This document shows, one piece after another, positions 1-5,659 of a stretch of 7,015 nt of DNA. The position numbers and the translations under genes were made by a program. Position 1 is the first letter of the stretch. The number at the start of each line of letters is the position of its first letter. A model generated the notes under the pieces. The model was given only the letters and a program-made list of their open reading frames with translations. It searched no databases and was not told the origin of the DNA. This DNA comes from an uncultured Prevotella sp. (lineage in GTDB: Bacteria > Bacteroidota > Bacteroidia > Bacteroidales > Bacteroidaceae), in the NCBI GenBank assembly GCA_937906765.1, contig CALCUV010000220.1, positions 1-7,015 of the forward strand, given 5' to 3'.

Positions 1-62
1 TGTTCTTGACGTTCTTCTTTCGTTAAGACTATAGGGGGGGGGGGTGAATTGGTGTCAGTCAT
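1..62 (-). CDS. Unidentified protein, N-terminal fragment with a poly-C tract in its coding region (runs off left edge)
   Basis: I do not recognise this gene. From the ATG at 62-60 the minus strand reads 20 codons, MTDTNSPPPPIVLTKEERQE, without a stop before the window edge. The charged stretch TKEERQE and the position downstream of lptC on the same strand suggest a real gene start rather than chance. Codons 7-10 (four prolines) are written by an uninterrupted run of 11 C, so its reading frame depends on tract length. The frame stays open upstream of this ATG for about 50 codons, but that extension looks non-coding (biased, no family resemblance). It includes a GTG, so a longer form cannot be excluded. 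The spacer to lptC (63-232, 170 bp) shows no Bacteroidota -7 box and no Shine-Dalgarno sequence, so read-through from lptC is possible. In related genomes a CBS-domain (hemolysin/CorC-like) gene often lies near this place, but these residues do not identify one. Confidence 0.55.
   Translation of the reverse strand, partial: MTDTNSPPPPIVLTKEERQE
34..44. repeat. Homopolymer tract, 11 G on plus / 11 C on minus
   Basis: Eleven uninterrupted G on the plus strand. On the minus strand these are the third positions and more of codons 7-10 of the gene starting at 62. With 11 C the frame continues into IVLTKEERQE. With 10 C the ribosome meets TAG two codons after the prolines. With 12 C it reads YSLNERRTSR, open to the edge. 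Tracts of this length are prone to slipped-strand length change in replication and are also a common site of sequencing error. Confidence 0.9.
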
Positions 63-232
63 GAATCTTAAGTGTATTAGCTTTAAAGGTGAAATGAGCG
101 GAGCGCTTATTGAGTGGGAGGCGCCAAATGCCGTTTTCTTTCTCACAAGGAGGCAACGAAAGCAACTTTTGCCCCTTATGTTCTTATCTCCACGCCAAAG
201 TTTGCTGTTTCAATCAGGTCAGAGCGTCCGCA

Positions 233-982
233 TTACCGACTTGGCATTGCGCGTTGCTTATCTCCGAATCTGGGTTTCAGTTGCAAGGGTTGTTTATTAA
301 ACTGTGGAATCTGCGGTTTAGACTTTGATTGCTGCTTCAGAACGGGTTTCTTAGGCGTAGTTTTAATAGGTTTGTCCAACTTACCTTCTTTCACAGAGTC
401 AAGAGCGATTGCGGGTTTTGTCGTAGTGACAGAATCACTCTTAGATTTGGAATCGTTCAGCGGCATATACCCACTCGAACGACTCACCTTATAAGTGGTC
501 ATCTGTTCATTGCTTTCGAAGCGATCACCTTGGATAAGGCGGTCGGGTTCTTGGATTTTCATGGGGACGTTTGAGTAAAATTTGTGCTCACGCATATCCC
601 AGTAGAGTTCTTCTGAAGTATAGGTGACCTGCTTTTGGCGATCGTTCATCAAGACTCTGCCACGGAGCTTCCAAAGATACTGGTCAAAGCAATAGGCAGT
701 GTCTGCCGTGATAAAGAGATTCGCACTCTGATTGTTATCATAGCGTTCGAGGTAAACACCTTTCGGAAATTCCTGACGTTGTGGCATTGTCTTGTCATAC
801 ACTAGCCATTCTTCGGCAATTACTTTATAGCGAACGATGCCAGAGTCAGAAATGAGTTTCGACACACCCCTTGTCTCCATCACGGGGAGTGAGTCGCGGT
901 TGTTTATCTGCATTCCCATGGGTGGCGCGTCAGAGGTGCAGGCAAGGGGGAGAAACAAAAGGAGGAGAATAAGGAATCGCAT
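233..982 (-). CDS. lptC: LptC, LPS export periplasmic/inner-membrane-anchored lipoprotein
   Basis: 249 residues. LptC bridges the LptB2FG ABC transporter in the inner membrane to the periplasmic LptA bridge and passes lipopolysaccharide along it. Residues 1-14 are a short hydrophobic signal ending LPLA before Cys15, a loose Bacteroidota lipobox, so this version is probably a lipoprotein rather than using a single transmembrane anchor. Residues about 46-175 are the LptC fold, with the motifs usual in Bacteroidota homologues: DSGIVRYKVIAEEW (46-59), FPKGVYLERYD (72-82), ADTAY (93-97), LWKLRGRV (103-110), SEELYWD (123-129) and FESNEQMTTY (155-164). Residues about 176-249 form a low-complexity tail rich in Lys, Pro, Gln and Ser, beyond the folded domain. 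The ATG at 982-980 gives the signal peptide, which supports this start. The gene lies 85 bp after the large barrel gene, likely in the same transcript. Confidence 0.92.
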   Translation of the reverse strand: MRFLILLLLFLPLACTSDAPPMGMQINNRDSLPVMETRGVSKLISDSGIVRYKVIAEEWLVYDKTMPQRQEFPKGVYLERYDNNQSANLFITADTAYCFDQYLWKLRGRVLMNDRQKQVTYTSEELYWDMREHKFYSNVPMKIQEPDRLIQGDRFESNEQMTTYKVSRSSGYMPLNDSKSKSDSVTTTKPAIALDSVKEGKLDKPIKTTPKKPVLKQQSKSKPQIPQFNKQPLQLKPRFGDKQRAMPSR

Positions 983-1028
983 TGGCGAGGATTTAGGATT
1001 TGAGGGGTAGGAGGTGAGGTTGAAAATC

Positions 1029-1043
1029 TTTAAAGTCTTTAAA
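1029..1043. repeat. 15-bp near-perfect palindrome TTTAAAG-T-CTTTAAA in the barrel-lptC spacer
   Basis: Seven-base arms around a single T, in the 85-bp gap between the large barrel gene and lptC. It is A/T rich and has no following T-run in either direction that would make it a convincing terminator. Its CTTTAA core is the same word repeated in the nonamer array at 4628-4717. It may be an operator-like dyad or a remnant of the same spacer repeat. Confidence 0.5.
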
Positions 1044-1067
1044 CGCGACCATCACCCCAACTTTAAT

Positions 1068-2360
1068 TTATCTTACCTTCCACTTGCTGAACCACATTTC
1101 GTTGAATGTCATTCCGAGGCAGAGACGGAAGTAATTTTCAGTAATCATACCGCTAAACTTAGGTTCTACACGCTCATACTGCGCAGAGATGTTCACGACA
1201 CTACGATTGCTCCAAGCGTTGCGGATAGGGATGCCGACGCCCAAACTTGCGCTATAGCGACGCGGACCTTCCATGCCGTTGACTTTTGTATAGGGAGTGG
1301 ACATTGAGAGTCCGAAACGGTAGCGAATCTGTTGGTGCCAGTAAGGACTGTTAGGTCTGGGCACGTATTCACCTCCGAGAGTAAACGTGTGACTATTCTG
1401 AAAACTGTTTGTGGCTACCTGATAATTGTTGTTAATCAACTCAGGCGTGCGACAACCATCCCATAATTGCAACGTATAATCCATACCCACGCGCAACCTT
1501 CCGCGATGGTTCCACGCAGCTCCCACTCCGAACGTGTGGGGCAACTCAAAGGCATTCGCAATTCGCGTAGTGTCGCCCACGCTTCCCTGATTCGACGTAA
1601 TGCGTTGGTCAATGTAGAAGGCAGGACGGTTTACCTCGTGTCCAAATCCGTAAGTCGCACCCAGAACAAGCGTATTGTTGCGATTAATGCGCTGATGATA
1701 TTGCACACCAAAGTCTAATTTGTACGTACGAATATCTGCGGCGTAAAGACGTCGGCGAGCGCTGATGTTGTTATTGTCATATGAGGCATAAACGCTGTTT
1801 TCCATCGAACCCCAAAGGTAACCCGCGTTTGCGCCTACCGAAAGGTTCTTCCAGGGACGGTAACCCAACCCCACAAACACCTCATGCAAACCACCGTCAC
1901 CCTGATACGTTTCCGTCTGTGTCACTTCGCCCGTGGGTTGCATGAATTTCGTAGTCGTGTTCATGTTATAGCCAATCGTAGTATAGGGCATCATCCCAAT
2001 AGACATACCTAAATTGGGCGCAAGTCGCATTCCCGCCATGATGTAATCGATTGACGAGTTGTTGGCATTCTTCTTCGCGCCATTTTGTTCAAGGCTGGCA
2101 TATTGGAGTGAGAAACCGATGTCAAAGATGAGCGTCAGCGAGTCAATGGATGCGTAAGACGCGGGATTCTTAAAGTTGAGTTGCTTGGCGTCAGTCATAC
2201 CATAGGCCAACCCTGCCATACCCTTGTTAAAACCCTGCGCTTGGTCGTTCTGAAGTCCGTAACCATAGCGCGAGTAAGGCGAGTTGGAACCATTCGTTTG
2301 TGCCACGGCACAAAGCGTTCCGAAGAGGATTGAAGCGGAAAAAAGGAGTTTTCTATACAT
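1068..2360 (-). CDS. Large outer-membrane beta-barrel protein (FadL/OMPP1-like architecture), function unknown
   Basis: 430 residues. Residues 1-20 are a Sec signal peptide ending AVA before Gln21. The mature protein is a run of alternating aromatic/polar beta-strand segments rich in Gly, Tyr and Asn, as in outer-membrane barrels, and closes with FNEMWFSKWKVR. The N-terminal part (about 26-85), with NSPYSRYGYG, GMAGLAYG, NPASY and SIDSLTLIFDIG, resembles the start of FadL-type (OMPP1/Toluene_X) barrels in Bacteroidota, where a Gly/Asn-Pro-Ala segment contributes to the hatch. I cannot confirm the family without a profile search. It sits between coaX and lptC, 208 bp after the first and 85 bp before the second. 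That placement hints at a role in envelope biogenesis or hydrophobic-substrate uptake, but no substrate can be read from the sequence. The ATG at 2360-2358 directly gives the signal peptide. Confidence 0.82.
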   Translation of the reverse strand: MYRKLLFSASILFGTLCAVAQTNGSNSPYSRYGYGLQNDQAQGFNKGMAGLAYGMTDAKQLNFKNPASYASIDSLTLIFDIGFSLQYASLEQNGAKKNANNSSIDYIMAGMRLAPNLGMSIGMMPYTTIGYNMNTTTKFMQPTGEVTQTETYQGDGGLHEVFVGLGYRPWKNLSVGANAGYLWGSMENSVYASYDNNNISARRRLYAADIRTYKLDFGVQYHQRINRNNTLVLGATYGFGHEVNRPAFYIDQRITSNQGSVGDTTRIANAFELPHTFGVGAAWNHRGRLRVGMDYTLQLWDGCRTPELINNNYQVATNSFQNSHTFTLGGEYVPRPNSPYWHQQIRYRFGLSMSTPYTKVNGMEGPRRYSASLGVGIPIRNAWSNRSVVNISAQYERVEPKFSGMITENYFRLCLGMTFNEMWFSKWKVR

Positions 2361-2568
2361 TAGTTTGTCGAGGTGTTTTTGCTGCTACTTTTGAAGCGGA
2401 ATGTTTGACTGTAGCGCCCCTTGATGAGGTCTGCTTAAAACAATCATCCACTTAGCAAAAATTAAGTACCCAAACTGGGCGTTTAAAGTCTCAAATTGTG
2501 GCGCTTATTTCTAATAGAATTTCGGCGCTCTTAGAGGGAGTTATGGGAATGACGTAAATGCTTGAGTC

Positions 2569-3282
2569 TTACCGACACAATTCGCGCAATCCGCGAAGCA
2601 CGAGGTGTGGGTCGTGAGTGATGCAGGGCGCTACGTCGGTTGAAAATTCAAAATGGTTACCCCCTGTGTAAAACACGTGAAGGTTGGGGAAGCGCTTTCG
2701 GCACATGCGGATGTAACCTTCTATCTCAAATTTCACTCCGTTAATTGCACCACCGCGCAAGGCAGTCTCCGTGTCATATCCAAGGTCGGGAAGTTCGCCT
2801 TCAACAGAGATGAGGGGCAGTGCAGCAGTATGATCGTGCATGGCTTTTAAGCGAAGTTCAACGCCGGGAGAAATGTTTCCCCCCGCAAAACGGTGGGTTT
2901 CATCAATAACGTCGAAAGTGAGACACGTTCCTGCATCAATAACGAGCAAGGGAGCATTAGGCATCTGCGTCACGGCCGCAATGTCGGCCGCAAGGCGGTC
3001 GGCGCCGAGACCTTGAGGAATGCTTTCAAAATAAGGTTGAGCGTAGGGCGACGTATAAGTAAGTCGCAACGCGGGGCAGGGAAGTAATTTAAGCGCATGG
3101 TCAAGCGCTTCGTTCGGACCTGCTACGTTGGAAACGGCACAAGCAGTAAATGCGTAAGAAGCGCGGAGTTTCCCGATTTCAGTGTGCCAGTCGGTGGCGA
3201 CACGCTCACTGAAGATGATTTCATCGCCTTCAAACACCGCCACTTTCGCGCTTGTGTTGCCAATGTCTATCGTTAAAATCAT
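2569..3282 (-). CDS. coaX: Type III pantothenate kinase (CoaX)
   Basis: 237 residues, a little under the roughly 250-260 usual for the family. It catalyses ATP-dependent phosphorylation of pantothenate to 4'-phosphopantothenate, the first committed step of coenzyme A synthesis, in the cytoplasm. Type III enzymes belong to the ASKHA fold. Visible motifs are DIGNTSAK (6-13, N-terminal phosphate-binding loop), GLGADR (91-96, containing the Asp95 expected to be the catalytic base), VIDAGTCLTFD (114-124, second phosphate/ATP loop), GGNISPG (134-140) and YTGGN (205-209). All key motifs are present, so it should be active. The ATG at 3282-3280 places DIGNT at residue 6, as usual. The start codon is preceded by only five A/T bases and then a pyrimidine heptamer repeat (on the mRNA, TTTCTCC units). 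thiL lies 276 bp upstream; no -7 box is seen in that gap, so it probably shares a transcript with thiL. Confidence 0.95.
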   Translation of the reverse strand: MILTIDIGNTSAKVAVFEGDEIIFSERVATDWHTEIGKLRASYAFTACAVSNVAGPNEALDHALKLLPCPALRLTYTSPYAQPYFESIPQGLGADRLAADIAAVTQMPNAPLLVIDAGTCLTFDVIDETHRFAGGNISPGVELRLKAMHDHTAALPLISVEGELPDLGYDTETALRGGAINGVKFEIEGYIRMCRKRFPNLHVFYTGGNHFEFSTDVAPCITHDPHLVLRGLRELCR

Positions 3283-3286
3283 TTTT

Positions 3287-3318
3287 AAAGGAGAAAGGAG
3301 AAAGGAGAAAGGAGAAAG
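3287..3318. repeat. Heptamer tandem repeat AAAGGAG x4 + AAAG next to the coaX start
   Basis: Four exact copies of a 7-bp unit plus a partial fifth. On the coaX mRNA this reads as (CTCCTTT)n ending four bases before the ATG. A matching array in inverse orientation lies at 3521-3548, so the two bracket the repeat-filled gap between thiL and coaX. Length change in 7-bp steps would alter the leader but not the coaX coding frame. Confidence 0.85.
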
Positions 3319-3454
3319 AATCCCCTGCCTAAATTCTCCCCTAAAGGGTTAATGCCAAATGAGATACGGGGGGAGTCGAAGAACTGCTCCAAGGAGGGAG
3401 TAGAAATGAATAAGGGCATATATGCGCCGCATGGTCTTTCTCGTTTCTTATTTC
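3312..3454 (-). repeat. Spacer repeat, copy 1 (with 60-bp internal segment)
   Basis: This unit is made of block A (3312-3355) and block B (3416-3454) separated by 60 bp. Block A matches 3459-3502 at 37 of 44 positions and block B matches 3501-3539 at 35 of 39. In copy 2 the two blocks are fused and share one GC; here that GC occurs twice and flanks the extra segment. Block B contains the palindrome GCATATATGC (3416-3425) and the dyad ATGCG-C-CGCAT (3422-3432). The minus strand carries a 27-codon micro-ORF across the unit. No transposase or tRNA is associated with it. It looks like a dispersed, non-autonomous intergenic element. Confidence 0.7.
3349..3432 (-). other. Micro-ORF of 27 codons beginning MRRIYA (repeat copy 1)
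   Basis: The ATG at 3432-3430 opens a 27-residue frame starting MRRIYALIHFYSLLG and ending LIWH before TAA at 3351-3349. It has two Arg after Met and then a mostly hydrophobic/aromatic body, like a tiny membrane or leader peptide, but nothing shows that it is translated. It lies upstream of coaX on the same strand. The related frame in copy 2 keeps the first six residues and then stops after nine. It could simply be a chance frame inside a repeat. Confidence 0.25.
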
Positions 3455-3458
3455 AAAA

Positions 3459-3539
3459 GAGAAAGAGCCCCCTGTTTAAATTCTTCCTTAAAGGGTAAAT
3501 GCATATATACGCCGCATGGTCTTTCTCATTTCTCCTTTC
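3459..3539 (-). repeat. Spacer repeat, copy 2 (compact form)
   Basis: This is the fused A+B version of the repeat at 3312-3454, lacking the 60-bp internal segment. It shares the blocks CCCCTG...TAAATTCT...TAAAGGG and GCATATAT.CGCCGCATGGTCTTTCTC with copy 1. The junction uses a shared GC (3501-3502), which is compatible with either deletion by two-base microhomology or insertion with a GC duplication in copy 1. Confidence 0.7.
3488..3517 (-). other. Micro-ORF MRRIYAFTL (repeat copy 2)
   Basis: The ATG at 3517-3515 opens nine codons, MRRIYAFTL, before TAA. It is the truncated counterpart of the 27-codon frame in copy 1 and shares the first six residues despite one synonymous base difference (CGT/CGC for the second Arg). 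The evidence for translation is only this resemblance. Confidence 0.2.
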
Positions 3540-3548
3540 TCCTTTCTC
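3521..3548. repeat. Heptamer tandem repeat (C/A)TTTCTC x4 after thiL
   Basis: Four 7-bp units (CTTTCTC, ATTTCTC, CTTTCTC, CTTTCTC), ending ten bases from the thiL stop codon. It is the reverse complement of the unit at 3287-3318, so the pair forms long inverted ends around 3319-3520. Confidence 0.8.
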
Positions 3549-3558
3549 ATTTTGTTAA

Positions 3559-4590
3559 TTATTCTTCTTTCCATCCCTGCGCCTTGAGCAAGAATTCTTG
3601 TCCATCGCGAGTGATGAGCGCGGCTCCGAGTTCTGGGCGAGTGACGTAACCAATGATTTTTACGTCCTCGAGTTGTGCCGCGCGGTCATGCTCAGTCAGG
3701 GGCAGGGTGAAGAGTAATTCGTAATCTTCTCCGCCATTGAGGGCGCAGGTGGTGAGGTTCATGTTAAACTCTTCGGCAGTTACGGCCGTGAGATAGTCAA
3801 TGGGGATGCGCTCTTCGTAAACGCGACAACCCACATTGCCTTGCTTGCAGAGGTGTTTGAGTTCTGAGGCAAGCCCATCGCTAATGTCAATCATCGAAGT
3901 GGGATGGAGTCCTGCTTCGGCAAGTCTTTCAACGATGTCTTTGCGAGCCTCGGGTTTGAGATAGCGTTCAAGGAGGTATTCACGCCCACTAAAGTCGGGT
4001 TGTGCTACTTCAGCTTCACCGTGACGCTGACTTTCGAAAATGGCTTTCTCACGCTCCATGAGCTGCATGCCCATATAGGCGGCACCAAGATTGCCACTCA
4101 CGCAAATAAGGTCCATATCCTTCGCCCCACTTCGGAGTGTGATGTTTTCGGGCGCCACTTCGCCGATGCAAGTCAAGGAAAGGGCGAGTCCCGTTTTCGA
4201 ACTCGTCGTGTCACCTCCCACAAGGTCCACCCCATGACGCTCACACGCCAAGCGGAGTCCGTCATAAAGGTCATCAAGATGCTCCACCTCGATGCGACGT
4301 CCCACGGCGATGTTCACAACCAACTGAGTGGGCTTGCCGTTCATCGCATAGATGTCGGAGAAATTCACCATCGCCGCCTTATATCCCAAGTGCTTGAGCG
4401 GGGTATAGACAAGGTCGAAATGAATGCCCTCCATGAGCATGTCGGAAGTGATAAGCGTGCGCTTCTCTGCCGAAGGCGCCAATATAGCAGCATCATCGCC
4501 CGCCCCCTTAATGGTGGAGGGCTGAGAGAGTGGAATATCTTTTGTCAAACGTTCGATAAGGGCGAATTCGCCAAGTTCTGAAAGTTGCAT
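3559..4590 (-). CDS. thiL: Thiamine-monophosphate kinase (ThiL)
   Basis: 343 residues, a normal family length. It phosphorylates thiamine monophosphate with ATP to give thiamine diphosphate, the active cofactor, in the cytoplasm. It is a PurM/AIR-synthase-like fold. Visible motifs are GAGDDAAI (29-36, Mg-ATP binding Asp pair), TSDMLMEGIHFD (48-59), HLGYKAAMVNFSDIYAMNGKP (67-87), VGGDTTSS (124-131), IDISDGL (234-240) and NGGEDYELLFT (285-295). These are the conserved metal- and substrate-binding segments in the expected order, so the enzyme looks intact. The start MQLSELGEFALIERL places the GDD motif near residue 32, as usual. Upstream (4591-4754) is the nonamer repeat array separating it from the small barrel gene. 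No riboswitch (TPP box) is recognisable in that spacer. An antisense frame covers 3904-4581 but is only a shadow. Confidence 0.95.
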   Translation of the reverse strand: MQLSELGEFALIERLTKDIPLSQPSTIKGAGDDAAILAPSAEKRTLITSDMLMEGIHFDLVYTPLKHLGYKAAMVNFSDIYAMNGKPTQLVVNIAVGRRIEVEHLDDLYDGLRLACERHGVDLVGGDTTSSKTGLALSLTCIGEVAPENITLRSGAKDMDLICVSGNLGAAYMGMQLMEREKAIFESQRHGEAEVAQPDFSGREYLLERYLKPEARKDIVERLAEAGLHPTSMIDISDGLASELKHLCKQGNVGCRVYEERIPIDYLTAVTAEEFNMNLTTCALNGGEDYELLFTLPLTEHDRAAQLEDVKIIGYVTRPELGAALITRDGQEFLLKAQGWKEE

Positions 4591-4601
4591 AGGTGAATGT
4601 G

Positions 4602-4751
4602 AGGTTATAAGGTTTGAGGTTTTGAGGTTATAAGGTTTTGAAGGTCTTTAAGGTATTTAGGGTCTTTAAACTCTTTAACGTCTTTTCCGTCTTTAAGGTC
4701 TGCATAGTCCTTAAAACCTAAAAGCTAAGCGCCCTCATAACCTTATAACCT
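4602..4751. repeat. Inverted repeat AGGTTATAAGGTT flanking the thiL upstream spacer
   Basis: The 13-bp word AGGTTATAAGGTT occurs at 4602-4614 and again at 4625-4637 (23 bp apart). Its exact reverse complement is at 4739-4751, three bases from the small barrel gene's stop codon. The arms are A/T rich and about 100 bp apart, so a stable terminator is unlikely. Confidence 0.75.
4628..4717. repeat. Degenerate nonamer tandem array, consensus YTTTAAGGT, about 10 units
   Basis: In strict 9-bp register the plus strand reads TTATAAGGT, TTTGAAGGT, CTTTAAGGT, ATTTAGGGT, CTTTAAACT, CTTTAACGT, CTTTTCCGT, CTTTAAGGT, CTGCATAGT, CCTTAAAAC. The middle eight units are clear and the ends are degenerate. The array occupies most of the 164-bp spacer between the small barrel gene and thiL. 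No spacer/repeat alternation is present, so this is not CRISPR. Confidence 0.75.
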
Positions 4752-4754
4752 AAA

Positions 4755-5252
4755 TTAGAAATACACTCCAAATCCAATCTTGAAGCCCACTTCGCTGAAA
4801 TCCTTAAACTCATTGTAGCACACCTTGTAGTAAACCGAGGGTTCTACAGTAACATGGCGGTTGATAAAAAAGGCATAGCCCAATTCAACGGGCGAGTAAA
4901 TCAAAGTCTTTCCGTGATTGCGCGCACCAAAATGCTCACGCCATTGCAACTCTCCGCCTGCGCCCACAAAGATACCGTTGCGCTCGAAATAATAACGCGC
5001 TCCGGCGCCAACGTTAAAGGCATTTGTCTTGCCTTCATAGTTATAGCCGAGTTCACCCTTCACCAAGAATTCATCGTCAAGGAAATAACCGCCATTGAGG
5101 TTCATGCCGAAGCTCGTGTCCTTCGCCTTGCTGTAATTCAATGACACATTAGAGAGCGAAGCGCCGATATATTTCTTACCCTGTTCGAATTGCGCATGTG
5201 CACAAACGGTTCCCGCAATGATGAGTGCGAGAGAAAGCAGCATTTTTTTCAT
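4755..5252 (-). CDS. Small outer-membrane beta-barrel protein (8-strand OmpA/OmpX-like size), function unknown
   Basis: 165 residues. Residues 1-20 are a signal peptide (two Lys, hydrophobic core, ending AHA) with likely cleavage before Gln21. The mature part of about 145 residues alternates hydrophobic and polar residues in short strands with Gly/Tyr-rich turns (YIGASLSNVSLNYSKA, FGMNLNGGYFLDD, NVGAGARYYFERNGIFVGAGGEL, VELGYAFFINRHVTVEPSVYY, VGFKIGFGVYF) and ends in Phe. This matches small eight-strand outer-membrane barrels of the OMP_b-brl type common in Bacteroidota. No enzymatic residues are evident. A near-consensus promoter lies about 105 bp upstream (-7 box at 5358-5365 on the minus strand), so this is the first gene of the minus-strand run. 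Translation might start instead at Met4, but Met1 gives the better signal peptide. Confidence 0.82.
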   Translation of the reverse strand: MKKMLLSLALIIAGTVCAHAQFEQGKKYIGASLSNVSLNYSKAKDTSFGMNLNGGYFLDDEFLVKGELGYNYEGKTNAFNVGAGARYYFERNGIFVGAGGELQWREHFGARNHGKTLIYSPVELGYAFFINRHVTVEPSVYYKVCYNEFKDFSEVGFKIGFGVYF

Positions 5253-5357
5253 AGTCGTAATTTTTGTTGATTTTAGGCAATGAATGTAAGGGTTAGCCCT
5301 TGAATCCAGTGCCGTATGAAAGTTTTGCTATTGGGACTTTGGAGTCCATACAACCGA

Positions 5358-5365
5358 CAAAGTTA
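5358..5365 (-). promoter_or_regulatory. Putative Bacteroidota -7 box TAACTTTG for the small barrel gene
   Basis: The plus-strand CAAAGTTA is TAACTTTG on the minus strand, matching the Bacteroidota consensus TAnnTTTG exactly. The -33 region is weaker; only T-rich sequence (GTTTCATTTC) lies upstream. A start site near 5350 would give a leader of about 100 nt. Confidence 0.55.
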
Positions 5366-5497
5366 CAAAAAGAAATGAAACCCCTTTGCTTAGGCTGGAG
5401 AAAATCGGTTGCGCGCACGTGTTATTTAACATATATTAGGTGAAAAAGACGCGAAAGCCCGACTCTTGAAACCCTCAAACAGAAAGCGTGGAAATGA

Positions 5498-5567
5498 AGT
5501 GTGACTTCCGAAAAAATGTTTGAGACTTAGGAAAAACTAAGAGTGACTTAAGAAATACTATTTGAGA
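5498..5567. repeat. Imperfect direct repeat, 42-bp period
   Basis: The segment beginning AGTGTGACTT at 5498 is echoed by AGAGTGACTT at 5540, each followed by an A-rich stretch and then TTTGAGA (5519-5525 and 5561-5567). Between them lies the small hairpin CTTAG-GAAAAA-CTAAG (5526-5541). TTTGAGACTT also occurs on the minus strand at 2495-2486 in the coaX-barrel gap. Confidence 0.5.
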
Positions 5568-5628
5568 TTCCGTTTTTTGCAAATAAGATAGGTTTGAAAA
5601 TAAGCGTTGGACTTGTTGCCTTTCGAGG

Positions 5629-5659
5629 TTGAAAATTTGGAATTAATTTCTTACTTTTG
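5629..5659 (+). promoter_or_regulatory. Putative Bacteroidota promoter for the helicase gene
   Basis: TTG at 5629-5631 and TACTTTTG at 5652-5659 are separated by 20 bp. This fits the Bacteroidota -33 (TTTG/TTG) and -7 (TAnnTTTG) pattern, with a perfect -7 box. A start site around 5665 would give a leader of about 35 nt before the ATG at 5701. Confidence 0.65.

Noticed and set aside
49..494. Overlapping plus-strand frames at the left end
   Set aside because: They overlap lptC in antisense, show no domain or signal peptide, and conflict with the minus-strand gene starting at 62.
1467..1718. Plus-strand frame inside the large barrel gene
   Set aside because: It is the antisense shadow of an intact barrel gene with no independent support.
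2456..2464. Possible promoter (TAATTTTTG on the minus strand) for the large barrel gene in the 208-bp gap after coaX
   Set aside because: It has three bases instead of two between TA and TTTG and no properly spaced -33 element, so it is too weak to list.
3338..3348. Rho-independent terminator in the thiL-coaX gap (CCCCTAAAGGG hairpin)
   Set aside because: The stem is only three to four base pairs and is not followed by a T-run on the minus strand; it is part of the repeated block.
3904..4581. Long plus-strand reading frame (225 codons) antisense to thiL
   Set aside because: It lies wholly inside a convincing ThiL gene with all conserved motifs, has no family resemblance, and follows from the codon usage of the opposite strand.
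4628..4717. CRISPR array
   Set aside because: Units are contiguous 9-mers with no unique spacers and no cas genes nearby.
4591..4754. TPP riboswitch upstream of thiL
   Set aside because: The spacer is tandem nonamers; the conserved THI-box core CTGAGA and its partner helices are not seen.
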